This document shows, piece after piece, positions 8,206 to 16,689 of a DNA stretch of 64,000 nt. Under the pieces are notes generated by a model. That model did not search any database. It was not told the origin of the DNA and saw only the letters and a program-made list of their open reading frames with translations. Origin of the DNA: Pectobacterium sp013449375 (GTDB taxonomy: Bacteria > Pseudomonadota > Gammaproteobacteria > Enterobacterales > Enterobacteriaceae); assembly GCF_048593165.1 (NCBI RefSeq), contig NZ_CP184271.1; one strand, given 5' to 3'. The stretch's first letter is position 1. Each line of letters opens with the position of its first letter. The position numbers were made by a program, and so were the translations under genes.

Positions 8206-8553
8206 ATGAAAACTCAATCTGTTTTTTGGCAACCGGCGCTGCAACGTTCTGGCGAAATCGTCGAAGGAACGGCAGATATCATGCAGGCGATTCACATCAT
8301 CCTGCGGACACCCTGCGGCAGCGACCCACATCGGCCTGACTTTGGTAGCAATCTACATCTGTATCTCGATTATCCGATCGATCGTGCGATCCCGCATGTC
8401 GTCAGGGAATCGGTAGAAGCGATCAAACGATGGGAACCTCGCTGCCAGTTACTGGCAGTTAAACCTTCTGTGAATGGGGCTCACCTGACGCTGCACGTTA
8501 GCTGGAAAACCGCTAACGGCGCGACACAGACCACGGAGTTGTTATGGCGCTGA
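8206..8553 (+). CDS. Baseplate assembly protein gpW (gp25-like)
   Basis: Wedge component of the baseplate, homologous to T4 gp25 and Mu gp46, which initiates sheath polymerisation. The 115-residue product has the gp25-fold landmarks: VFWQPALQRSGEIVEG, DIMQAIHIILRTPCGSDPHRPDFGS and the EPR/EPRC core at KRWEPRCQLL, which in T4 gp25 is the EPR motif. The start is ATG 8206, immediately after a GC-rich hairpin. The 3' end overlaps gpJ by 10 bases. Confidence 0.9.
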   Translation: MKTQSVFWQPALQRSGEIVEGTADIMQAIHIILRTPCGSDPHRPDFGSNLHLYLDYPIDRAIPHVVRESVEAIKRWEPRCQLLAVKPSVNGAHLTLHVSWKTANGATQTTELLWR

Positions 8554-9647
8554 CAGAACCCAATTTTATTGAACGCGACGCGGCGAAGATTACTGCCGAA
8601 ATGATCGCGAAATATGAAGCTGACTCAGGGAAAACACTCTATCCGGCGCAGGCCGAACGCCTGCTGATCAACCTCTTTGCTTACCGGGAAACTTTATTGC
8701 GTAGCGCGGTCCAGGAAGCCGCCAAGCAGAACCTGGTCGCGTTTGCTCGTGCGCCGATGCTGGATTATCTGGCAGAACTGGTCGGCGTCTCCCGTTTGGC
8801 GGCGCAGCCGGCGCGTGCAGAGCTGCGTTTTACCCCCGAAGCGCCGTTAGTCAGCGATTTTCTGATTCCAGCAGGCACCCGCGTTAGCGCATCGGACAGC
8901 GTGATTTTCACTACCGACAGCGATGCGCTGCTGAGAGCGAACGGCAGCGGCGTCACTGTAATGGCGACCTGTACCGAAAGTGGCGAAGTGGGCAATGACT
9001 GGCTGCCAGCCCAGATCAGTACGCTGCTGGATGAGATTGGTGACAGCGATTTACGTGTCGTCAATATCACCAAAAGCAGCGGTGGGTCTGCGGAAGAGGA
9101 TGACGATCGCCTGCGGGAACGCGTTCAACTGGCGCCGGAATCGTTTAGCACCGCGGGATCGAAACTGGCGTATCGCTTCCATGCGATGCGGGCGCACCAA
9201 AACATTGTTGATGTCGCGGTGATGTCACCGGAACCGGGTGAGGTGGTGCTGTACCCGTTGCTCAGCACTGGTCTGCCGGACAACAGCCTGCTCTCGCTGG
9301 TGGAAAGCTTTTGCTCCGACGAACAGGTGCGCCCGCTGACGGATTTTGTTTCCGCTAAATCCCCCACGCAGGTGGATTACGCCATCAACGCCAAATTGAC
9401 GCTGTTCAACGGTGAACAGGCTAGTGTCGTTCAGGCTGCGGCGGAGAAAGCCGTGCAAGCCTGGGTTGAAACCCGTACCGCCACATTGGGGCGCGATATT
9501 GTTCCGAGCCAGATTATCGCCACGCTTTCCATTCCCGGCGTGTATCAGGTGGAACTCGTTTCACCGTCATTGATGGTGCTTGATGACAGCGAATGGGCGA
9601 ACTGCACGGGCATCAATGTCAGCGTCGTCGGGGTGTCGAATGGCTGA
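8544..9647 (+). CDS. Baseplate assembly protein gpJ
   Basis: Baseplate_J family wedge protein (T4 gp6/P2 J/Mu gp47 lineage). The 367-residue product starts MALTEPNFIERDAAKITAEM and contains LDYLAELVGVSRLAAQPARA, an IPAGTRVSASD segment, and EDDDRLRERVQLAPESFSTAGS followed by YRFHAMRAHQNIVDVAV, all landmarks of the family. It begins inside the gpW gene and its stop overlaps the gpI start by 8 bases. It is somewhat longer than P2 J (about 300 residues). Confidence 0.92.
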   Translation: MALTEPNFIERDAAKITAEMIAKYEADSGKTLYPAQAERLLINLFAYRETLLRSAVQEAAKQNLVAFARAPMLDYLAELVGVSRLAAQPARAELRFTPEAPLVSDFLIPAGTRVSASDSVIFTTDSDALLRANGSGVTVMATCTESGEVGNDWLPAQISTLLDEIGDSDLRVVNITKSSGGSAEEDDDRLRERVQLAPESFSTAGSKLAYRFHAMRAHQNIVDVAVMSPEPGEVVLYPLLSTGLPDNSLLSLVESFCSDEQVRPLTDFVSAKSPTQVDYAINAKLTLFNGEQASVVQAAAEKAVQAWVETRTATLGRDIVPSQIIATLSIPGVYQVELVSPSLMVLDDSEWANCTGINVSVVGVSNG

Positions 9648-10221
9648 TTCATTACGACTGCTGCCACCGCCGCTGGCTGCCGATGCCCGCTTTCGCTCGT
9701 TGGCGGAGTTAGCCGACCGCTTCGATGACATCGATCTGAATACCTTACTGGTTTATCTGATCGATATTGCCGATAGCAGCGCGTTGCCCTGGCTGGCAGA
9801 ACAGTTCTCGCTGTTTGGCGACGGATGGGAACTGGCGGAATCGGATGATTCCAAACGTGCGTTGATCAAGGCCGCTATCGATCTGCATCGCAGCAAAGGA
9901 ACGCCGTGGAGCATTAAAGAGATCATCCGCCGTTTCGGCTTCGGCGAGAGTACGCTGATTGAGAACATCGGTCGCCTGAGTTACGACGGGGAAACCACCT
10001 ACAACAACCTTTATGTACACGGCGACAAAGCGGCGTGGGCGGTTTATCGCGTGCTGCTAAAACAACCGATTACCAACGATCAGGCCAGAATGTTACGCAA
10101 TGCCATTGGGATGTTTGCCCCGGCACGGTGTCACCTGGCCAGCATCGAATATTGGGAAGTGCCTATCCGCTACAACCGGACGGCGACATACGACAGTAAC
10201 TACAATCATGGGAGCGCTTGA
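9640..10221 (+). CDS. Phage tail protein I (gpI)
   Basis: Links the baseplate to the tail fibres (T4 gp53-like lineage/Mu gp48). The 193-residue product starts MADSLRLLPPPLAADARFRSLAELADR, the canonical opening of P2 gpI, and contains LPWLAEQFSLFGDGWELAES and LHRSKGTPWSIKEIIRRFGF, with a C-terminal IEYWE/YNRTATYD stretch. I chose ATG 9640 although the frame is open further upstream, because the canonical N-terminus starts there and it overlaps the gpJ stop in the usual way. Confidence 0.9.
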   Translation: MADSLRLLPPPLAADARFRSLAELADRFDDIDLNTLLVYLIDIADSSALPWLAEQFSLFGDGWELAESDDSKRALIKAAIDLHRSKGTPWSIKEIIRRFGFGESTLIENIGRLSYDGETTYNNLYVHGDKAAWAVYRVLLKQPITNDQARMLRNAIGMFAPARCHLASIEYWEVPIRYNRTATYDSNYNHGSA

Positions 10222-10223
10222 AC

Positions 10224-12017
10224 ATGGCGAATTTGTCAGAGAACCCGCAATGGGTTGACGGCATTTACCAAATCGAAACGTCGGATCCGGTCGTGGGTGG
10301 ACCAGATGGCGTCTCAAACCGACAGGCTAAAGAATTGGCCAGTCGTACCCGCTATTTGAAAAAAGAGCAGGAAAAAACGGGCAGCGATCTGGCGACACAC
10401 GCCGCCGCCGCCGATCCGCATACGCAATATGCGCCGAAGGCGAATCCGACCTTTACCGGCATACCGAAAGCGCCAACGCCTGCAACGGATAGTAATAGTC
10501 AGCAGGTGGCAACGACGGCATTTGTGAAATCTGTTGCGGCAACGAAGCTGGCGAAGGATCAGAACGGGGCGGATATTCAGGATAAAACCACGTTCTACAG
10601 CAATGTATTACAGCGAGGGGCTCTGGAAAACGGGATGACATTCGCCAGTTGTAATAAAGCGGGCGATTATTTTGTTGTGATATCCGATCCTAATACTATT
10701 TCTGATATGCCTGAGTACAAAGGACAAAAATTGTATGGGTACGGTGTGCTTCATGTTTCTCAGCGAGATCACTTCGTCGGACAGGAATATACCAGTCACA
10801 ACGGGGATTATGCCTGGCGACAGAAATGGAACGACGGTGTCTATGCGCCCTGGGTTGTTGCACTTAGTTCATCGCGTGTACCGACAGCGGCTGATGTTGG
10901 GGCTTATACCAAAGCGGAAACCGATGCCCGTGTTGCGACCGCAACTACGGCGGCTAGTAACGCAGCAATGGCAGCAGCCAATGCGAACAACAACGCCAAT
11001 GGACGTGTACCGTCTGCGCGTAAAGTCAACGGTAAAGAGTTAACGACAGATATCGCTTTAAGCGCAGGGGATGTTGGGACTTATACCAAAGCGGAAACCG
11101 ATGCCCGTGTTGCGACCGCAACCACGGCGGCTAATAACGCGGCAACGGCAGCAACGAATGCGAACACCAATGCCAATGGGCGTGTACCTTTAGGGCGTAA
11201 AGTGAATGGAAAAGCATTAACGGCAGACATTGCTTTAACTGCGGCAGATGTAGGGGCATTACCCGCCGCAGGAATCGCAGTGGCGGCAACAAAATTGGCG
11301 ACACCGAGAAAGATTAACGGCGTGGCATTTGATGGCACAGCGGACATTAACTTGAACTTTGGCCTCAAGTTGAAGGCATTAGGTCAATATTCCCCAATGA
11401 ACGCTATTGGTGTTGAATTCACCGCAGTAAATACAAACACATTGCGTTGCTACATTACGCGTCAAGACCAAGGGTATTATGTCGAACTAGGTGTGACAAA
11501 GATGGTTCTGCTTGATGCAACCCTCACTGATGTTATAAGTGCACCATATGTTCGTCGTCGTCTAGCCGGAAGTTTCCCCGTAACAAAGATCACAATGGAC
11601 AATGGTCTGAATGCGTCTAATGGTTTGTGGGAAATTAATTACCCCAACCACGGGGTTGCAGTTGGTGCAAAAAAATCTTTCTATATTATGGGATTGGTTT
11701 ACCGTGAAGTGGGTATGCATGCGATTGGACAGGTTGCTGATATTGATGGGTTGTACTACCAGATGAACGTGGAGCTAGACACTCCCGTTTCAAATCCCCG
11801 TGTGCCGATAATTGCTTATGCCGAGTCTGAGTTAAGTTCATATTTTGCAATTCCTATTCAAGTATACGGCCGCAAGAATTTTGTGAATCAGCGGTTTGGT
11901 TCCATTGCACATGCGGACTTTCTTGATAACAGCCATATCTCAGTTTGTGCATCAGACAACAACACAGACGGCATTATTATTTCTTCGATGGTTACTGTTA
12001 TGGTTTACGACCTCTAA
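10224..12017 (+). CDS. Phage tail fibre protein with internal 59-codon duplication
   Basis: Receptor-binding fibre. From ATG 10224 (two bases after the gpI stop) it encodes 597 residues. Residues 1-100 are a fibre stem with HTQYAPKANPTFTGIPKAP and QQVATTAFV collagen-like phage motifs. About residues 115-215 form a pyocin-knob-like domain (GDYFVVI, YGYGVLHVSQRD, YAWRQKWNDGVYAPW). Two tandem 177-bp units follow (10893-11069 and 11070-11246), each reading DVGxYTKAETDARVATAT. The last about 210 residues, from about 11380, match no family I recognise and are visibly richer in A+T than the rest of the cluster. No fibre-assembly (tfa) gene or DNA invertase follows. A region swap of the tip domain is likely. 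Confidence 0.88.
   Translation: MANLSENPQWVDGIYQIETSDPVVGGPDGVSNRQAKELASRTRYLKKEQEKTGSDLATHAAAADPHTQYAPKANPTFTGIPKAPTPATDSNSQQVATTAFVKSVAATKLAKDQNGADIQDKTTFYSNVLQRGALENGMTFASCNKAGDYFVVISDPNTISDMPEYKGQKLYGYGVLHVSQRDHFVGQEYTSHNGDYAWRQKWNDGVYAPWVVALSSSRVPTAADVGAYTKAETDARVATATTAASNAAMAAANANNNANGRVPSARKVNGKELTTDIALSAGDVGTYTKAETDARVATATTAANNAATAATNANTNANGRVPLGRKVNGKALTADIALTAADVGALPAAGIAVAATKLATPRKINGVAFDGTADINLNFGLKLKALGQYSPMNAIGVEFTAVNTNTLRCYITRQDQGYYVELGVTKMVLLDATLTDVISAPYVRRRLAGSFPVTKITMDNGLNASNGLWEINYPNHGVAVGAKKSFYIMGLVYREVGMHAIGQVADIDGLYYQMNVELDTPVSNPRVPIIAYAESELSSYFAIPIQVYGRKNFVNQRFGSIAHADFLDNSHISVCASDNNTDGIIISSMVTVMVYDL
10893..11246 (+). repeat. Two tandem 177-bp repeats inside the tail fibre gene
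   Basis: Unit 1 covers 10893-11069 and unit 2 covers 11070-11246, with exactly 59 codons each, so the frame is kept. The first 60 or so bases of each unit (GATGTTGGG, ACTTATACCAAAGCGGAAAC in unit 2) are almost identical; the rest is diverged but alignable without gaps. A third partial copy may begin at GATGTAGGGGC 11247. Such repeats are recombination sites that can lengthen or shorten the fibre shaft. Confidence 0.9.
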
Positions 12018-12310
12018 ATAGAGCCTAAATTGGATGCCAGCTATACGAATCTAGTAACATCTAATTTTGTAGTTTGTATTCGATATGAATAACGGTGTAA
12101 GTATTTAAGTTATCTAACTGAATGTACCACACTTATCGTGTGGTACATCACCTTGTGTTTTTCGTAGTCTGATGCTGGATATATTTCAGCAATCGACCAA
12201 AAGAACCGCCTGATAGCAATTTCCTTTGCGCCAGAATCACCAGAACCCCGCCAAACATGTTATTTTCATTGATAAGTTCTTTACTGTGTCGCCGCAAATG
12301 AGAGGCCAGC
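12018..12310. other. Spacer between tail fibre and ybiB with one long hairpin
   Basis: A+T-rich spacer of 293 bases without a credible gene. It holds a perfect inverted repeat at 12122-12148 (ATGTACCACAC, loop TTATC, GTGTGGTACAT), about 105 bases after the fibre stop, followed at 12153-12160 by a T-rich stretch, so it may end the tail operon transcript. The ybiB promoter must lie between here and 12310. This marks the right edge of the tail cluster; no attachment-site repeat was recognised. Confidence 0.6.
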
Positions 12311-13279
12311 ATGGATTACACCAAAATTATCAAAGAAGTGGGGCGCGGGAAGAATCATGCGCGTGATGTCGATCAGGCCACGGCTTATGAACTGTATAGC
12401 GCGATGCTTCGCGGTGACGTGCCAGATCTGGAACTCGGTGGACTGCTGATTGCGTTTCGTATCAAAGGTGAATCAGAAGCCGAGATGTTGGGTTTTTATC
12501 AGGCGATGAACGAGCATGTGTTGCGTCTGACTCCGCCTGCTGGCTTTCCTATGCCCATCGTGCTTCCCAGCTATAACGGGGCGCGCAAGCAGGCGAACCT
12601 GACCCCTCTGTTAGCGCTGTTGCTGGCAAAGTTGGGTTTTCCGGTTGTGGTACATGGCGTGAGCGAGGACCCGACTCGCGTCACCAGCGCGGAGATTTTG
12701 CGTAACCTCGGCGTGACGATTGCAGAGAACGCTGAACAGGCTCAACAGGAGCTTGATAACGGTAGTCCAGTATTTATCCCTGTCTCGACATTATGCCCGG
12801 CCATCGATCGCCAGTTACAGTTACGTTGGCGTATGGGCGTGCGTAACAGCAGCCACACGCTGGCCAAGGTGGCGACGCCGTTTGGTGAAAGCGACGCGCT
12901 GCGCGTCGCCAGTGTTTCTCACCCTGAATATGTTTCCCGCGTGGGAACATTTTTTACCGATATCAACGGGCGTGCGCTTTTGATGCACGGCACGGAGGGG
13001 GAGGTTTATGCCAACCCGCAGCGCTGCCCGGAGATTCATTTTATTCATCAGCAACATACTAACGTGTTGCAACTGCGGCAGGATATCAGTGTCGCACCCA
13101 ATGCTTTGCCGATTGCAAAGGATGCCGTCACTACCGCGCGCTGGACGGTGCAGTGCCTGACGGGTGAAATTGCCATACCGCAGGCGATTCGTCTGCAACT
13201 GGCGTGCTGCCTGGTGGCTGCTGGCGAAGCGGCGACAATGGAACAGGCGGTCGCCACGATCAAGAAGCGTCTTGGCTGA
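12311..13279 (+). CDS. ybiB: YbiB, TrpD2-family nucleic-acid-binding protein
   Basis: Homologue of E. coli YbiB, a member of the TrpD2 family that resembles anthranilate phosphoribosyltransferase but binds nucleic acid rather than catalysing the Trp step. The 322-residue product begins MDYTKIIKEVGRGKNHARDV and has the family segments DLELGGLLIAFRIKGES, LPSYNGARKQANLTPLLALL and RMGVRNSSHTLAKV. In E. coli ybiB is co-transcribed with the SOS gene dinG; no dinG is visible here, because the tail cluster lies directly upstream. No correctly spaced LexA box was found in the 290-base leader. Confidence 0.9.
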   Translation: MDYTKIIKEVGRGKNHARDVDQATAYELYSAMLRGDVPDLELGGLLIAFRIKGESEAEMLGFYQAMNEHVLRLTPPAGFPMPIVLPSYNGARKQANLTPLLALLLAKLGFPVVVHGVSEDPTRVTSAEILRNLGVTIAENAEQAQQELDNGSPVFIPVSTLCPAIDRQLQLRWRMGVRNSSHTLAKVATPFGESDALRVASVSHPEYVSRVGTFFTDINGRALLMHGTEGEVYANPQRCPEIHFIHQQHTNVLQLRQDISVAPNALPIAKDAVTTARWTVQCLTGEIAIPQAIRLQLACCLVAAGEAATMEQAVATIKKRLG

Positions 13280-13364
13280 TTGGTCGGAGCGCATTATTCG
13301 ACCACGGTTTATCACGTTACTTCACACAGCCAGACGGCTGTCATTGGAAGAAAGAAGGAATAGC

Positions 13365-15233
13365 ATGCAACAGGTAGCGGACTATTTTAATGCCTTGAAT
13401 CGCGACTATCTTACGGTTCATCAAGCGAAAGAAGAGCTGTTTTGGCAACTGTATATGGGCACGGGCAACGATGAGGTGTCCGAGCGTTTCTCGGCGGCAG
13501 AGAGTGCGTATAAGCGCTTTATTTCTCAACCGCAGCGTCTGGCTGAACTGAGAACCCATATCGCAACACTGGAAAACCGTCCGCGTGCTGAACAACAGCA
13601 GGCGCTGTTGCACGGCTTGCAAGGCTGGTATCGGTTTTTCGATTGTAATGTGATTGAAGATCCACAGGCTCAGGCGCTGATGGATGAGATCATTGCCGCC
13701 GAAAGTGCGCTATACGCCAAGCGTAAATCCTATGAAATGACGCATCTGGATGCGAAGGGTGAACGTGTTTCCGCTTCGCTCGGGGAGCTGCTGACCAATC
13801 AGGCGACCAATGATACCGAAGCCTATCGTCAGAGTTCTCAGCAGGCATTGCGCGATCTGGAGCAGTGGCTGTTGCAGAACGGCTTCCCCGAGCTGATTTC
13901 ACTACGTAACCGCTTTGCTCGCCAGATGGGTTACAGGAACTATTTTGACTATAAGGTCAATAAAACGGAGCGGATGACGCCGGAGCAGCTTTTTGCCATC
14001 CTCGATCCGTTTGAAGAACAGACTCGTGAAGCAAATTCCCGTAGCCTGAAAAACCTGGTGCATGAAAAGGGTGAAGATGCGCTGCAACCGTGGAATATTC
14101 GCTATGCCAGCGCGGGTGATGTAACGCGCCAGCTCGATCCCTATTTCCCTTTCTCTGCGTCGCTGGAACGTTGGATCAACAGTTTTAAACGTTTGCGCAT
14201 TGGGTTTAACGGTGCAGAAATGCAGCTTGATTTGCTGGTGCGTAAAGGTAAATACGAGAATGGCTTTATGCACGGCCCAGTACCGCCCTTTGTTCAGGAA
14301 GGAAAATGGGTGCCGGCACGGATCAATTTCACCAGCCTGGCAAAGCCGGATCAAATTGGCAGCGGATCCAGCGGCATTAATACGCTGTTTCATGAAGGTG
14401 GACACGCGGCGCATTTCGCCAATATCCGGCAGAATGCGCCCTGTTTTTCACAGGAATTCCCGCCTACCTCAATGGCGTATGCGGAAACACAGTCCATGTT
14501 CTGCGACAGCCTGCTGGGTGATGCCGACTGGTTAAAACGCTATGCAAAGAATGCGCAGGGAGAGACGATTCCTGATGAATTGATCCGTGCGGATATCAGC
14601 ACTCAGCAGCCGATGCGCGCTTTCAATGAGCGACACATCCTGCTGGTGCCGTATTTCGAGTGGCAACTCTATTCGTGGGATGACGAAGCGCGTACGCCGG
14701 AAGCCATGACAAAACTGGCACGCGATACCGAACAGCGTATCTTGGGTATTAGCGGTAGCCCGCGTCCGACACTGGCAATTCCTCATTTGCTGTCTATGGA
14801 ATCGGCGTGCTCGTATCAGGGCTATTTGTTGGCACTGATGGCGGTGGAGCAGACGCGGAGCTATTTCCTGCAACGCGACGGCTATCTGACGGATAACCCA
14901 GCGATTGGCCCCGATTTGGCACAGCACTATTGGCAACCGGGTAATAGCGTCAGCCATGATGATACGCTGCGTAGCCTGACCGGTGAGGGATTCAACCCCG
15001 CTTATCTGGCGCAGGCCTGTAATCTGACGGTCGATGAAGCCTGGCAACAGGCGCTGGGCACAATGGCGCAGTCCGCTGCGCGTCCTCAGCCTGCAGCGGA
15101 TTTCGATCTGTCAGCTCACATTCGCGTGGTCGATGGTAGCCGCGTGCTGGCGGATAATGCGCAAGGGGATGAGAAGATGTGCCAGGATTTTGCGGCGTTT
15201 ATTGAGCGGGAATATCCACGCTCAGAGGCATAA
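13365..15233 (+). CDS. M3-family zinc metallopeptidase (oligoendopeptidase-like)
   Basis: Cytoplasmic oligopeptidase expected to cut short peptides. The 622-residue product carries the zinc motif HEGGHAAHF (nt about 14392-14418) of the HExxH class, followed by the family sequence FSQEFPPTSMAYAETQSMFCDSL, in which a downstream Glu completes the zinc site, and a GYLLAL region near the C-terminus. I chose ATG 13365, preceded by agaaggaa, instead of the longer frame that runs back into ybiB. The gap to ybiB is 85 bases and the same strand suggests possible co-transcription. Confidence 0.88.
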   Translation: MQQVADYFNALNRDYLTVHQAKEELFWQLYMGTGNDEVSERFSAAESAYKRFISQPQRLAELRTHIATLENRPRAEQQQALLHGLQGWYRFFDCNVIEDPQAQALMDEIIAAESALYAKRKSYEMTHLDAKGERVSASLGELLTNQATNDTEAYRQSSQQALRDLEQWLLQNGFPELISLRNRFARQMGYRNYFDYKVNKTERMTPEQLFAILDPFEEQTREANSRSLKNLVHEKGEDALQPWNIRYASAGDVTRQLDPYFPFSASLERWINSFKRLRIGFNGAEMQLDLLVRKGKYENGFMHGPVPPFVQEGKWVPARINFTSLAKPDQIGSGSSGINTLFHEGGHAAHFANIRQNAPCFSQEFPPTSMAYAETQSMFCDSLLGDADWLKRYAKNAQGETIPDELIRADISTQQPMRAFNERHILLVPYFEWQLYSWDDEARTPEAMTKLARDTEQRILGISGSPRPTLAIPHLLSMESACSYQGYLLALMAVEQTRSYFLQRDGYLTDNPAIGPDLAQHYWQPGNSVSHDDTLRSLTGEGFNPAYLAQACNLTVDEAWQQALGTMAQSAARPQPAADFDLSAHIRVVDGSRVLADNAQGDEKMCQDFAAFIEREYPRSEA

Positions 15234-15256
15234 TGTTCGCTAACATAGCGAGTAAG

Positions 15257-15279
15257 AAAAAGGGGGCGAAAGCCCCCTT
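15257..15279 (-). terminator. Terminator of glnHPQ, shared with the M3 peptidase gene
   Basis: AAGGGGGC GAAA GCCCCCTT hairpin (15260-15279) between two convergent genes. The A-run at 15256-15261 supplies a U-tract for transcripts on the minus strand (glnQ); the plus-strand U-tract is poor. Confidence 0.8.
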
Positions 15280-15284
15280 GTTGA

Positions 15285-16007
15285 TCAAGATACGTGTTGC
15301 AAGAATTCGCGCAGGCGGTCGCTGGGCGGATTCGTAATCAGCGTTTCCGGATCGCCATCTTCTGCGATGCGACCTTTATCAATAAAAATCAGACGTGAAG
15401 CCACTTTATGGGCAAAGCCCACTTCGTGGGTGACGATAACCATCGTCATGCCTTCTTCGGCCAGATCCTTCATGACGGTCAGCACTTCGTGACGCAGTTC
15501 TGGGTCGAGGGCTGACGTCGGCTCATCAAACAGCATCAGCTTCGGTTTAACTGCTAACGCGCGGGCGATAGCGACACGCTGCTGTTGACCGCCTGAAAGC
15601 TCGGAAGGGTAGTGATGCGCGCGTTCTGACAGACCCACTTTCGCCAGCAATTCCAGCGCTAGTTTCTCAGCATCAGCTTTATTCGCGCCGCGTACCCGAA
15701 TAGGGCCGAATGCGACGTTTTCCAACGCGGTAAGATGCGGGAACAGATAAAACTGCTGGAATACCATCCCGGCTTCCTGACGGATTAAACGCTCGTCAAC
15801 GCGAGGATCGTTCACTTTAAGGCCGTCAACAATCAATTCGCCGCTGGTAATTTCTTCCAGCTTATTGATGCAGCGCAGAAGGGTAGATTTGCCTGAACCG
15901 GAAGGCCCGATAATGACCACCACTTCACCCTGGCCGATGGTGAGATCGATATTGTGTAAGACCTGTGTCTTGCCAAAGTGTTTGGATACGTTTTTAAATT
16001 CAATCAT
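15285..16007 (-). CDS. glnQ: Glutamine ABC transporter ATP-binding protein GlnQ
   Basis: ATPase that powers high-affinity glutamine uptake with GlnP and GlnH. The 240-residue product has Walker A GPSGSGKST (about residue 33), the polar-amino-acid signature LSGGQQQR (about 135), Walker B LMLFDEPTSALDPELR and a switch histidine in IVTHE. Length equals that of E. coli GlnQ. Its ATG overlaps the glnP stop by four bases; order on the minus strand is glnH-glnP-glnQ, as in E. coli. Confidence 0.95.
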   Translation of the reverse strand: MIEFKNVSKHFGKTQVLHNIDLTIGQGEVVVIIGPSGSGKSTLLRCINKLEEITSGELIVDGLKVNDPRVDERLIRQEAGMVFQQFYLFPHLTALENVAFGPIRVRGANKADAEKLALELLAKVGLSERAHHYPSELSGGQQQRVAIARALAVKPKLMLFDEPTSALDPELRHEVLTVMKDLAEEGMTMVIVTHEVGFAHKVASRLIFIDKGRIAEDGDPETLITNPPSDRLREFLQHVS

Positions 16008-16663
16008 ATAATCTTAAGTCTTCTTTCCAGACGACGCAGAATAAAGCTGAGGATCAGCGTGATGCACAGGTAAATAATGGCAACCGCAGTCCAGATTTCC
16101 AGCGCACGGAAGTTACCCGCGATGATTTCTTGCCCAGAACGTGTCAATTCAGCCACGCCGATAACAATAAATAGCGAGGTATCTTTGATGCTGATAATCC
16201 ACTGGTTACCCAGCGGCGGCAGCATGCGGCGCAGAGCAAGCGGAGCAATCACATGGCGCAGCGTCGCACGACGAGACAGCCCAAGCGCCAGACCCGCTTC
16301 GCGAAAGCCGTTGTGAATTGACAACACCGAACCACGCGTAATTTCCGCGATGTAAGCACCGGAGTTAATCATGATGGTCACCACGGCGGCGGCAAAAGGG
16401 TCAATCCGCACGGACGTGAAAATCATCGGCAGGGCGAAGTAAATAAACATCACCTGCACAACAATCGGGGTACCGCGAATAATTTCAATAAAAACGAGCG
16501 AAATGCGGCTGGAAAACCAGCCGCCGTAGGCGCGGGCAAAACCCGCGACCACGCCAATTACCAGGCCGCCAAGCAGACCCAGAACAGAAATCAACAACGT
16601 CATTTTTGCCCCTTCCATCAGGAGGGGCAGAGAAGGCCAAATGGCACTCCAGTCAAACTGCAT
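16004..16663 (-). CDS. glnP: Glutamine ABC transporter permease GlnP
   Basis: Inner-membrane channel subunit of the glutamine importer. The 219-residue product has five hydrophobic segments and the permease EAA loop around AGLALGLSRRATLRHVIAPLALRRMLPP with the conserved Gly. It starts MQFDWSAIWPSLPLLMEGAKMT, typical of GlnP. The gap to glnH is 26 bases. Confidence 0.94.
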   Translation of the reverse strand: MQFDWSAIWPSLPLLMEGAKMTLLISVLGLLGGLVIGVVAGFARAYGGWFSSRISLVFIEIIRGTPIVVQVMFIYFALPMIFTSVRIDPFAAAVVTIMINSGAYIAEITRGSVLSIHNGFREAGLALGLSRRATLRHVIAPLALRRMLPPLGNQWIISIKDTSLFIVIGVAELTRSGQEIIAGNFRALEIWTAVAIIYLCITLILSFILRRLERRLKII

Positions 16664-16689
16664 GGAATATCTCCAGATTAAATCGGCAA

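Noticed and set aside
12175..12189. LexA-box-like CTG...CAG upstream of ybiB
   Set aside because: The spacing is nine bases (CTG-N9-CAG); the enterobacterial SOS box needs ten. The flanks also do not match.
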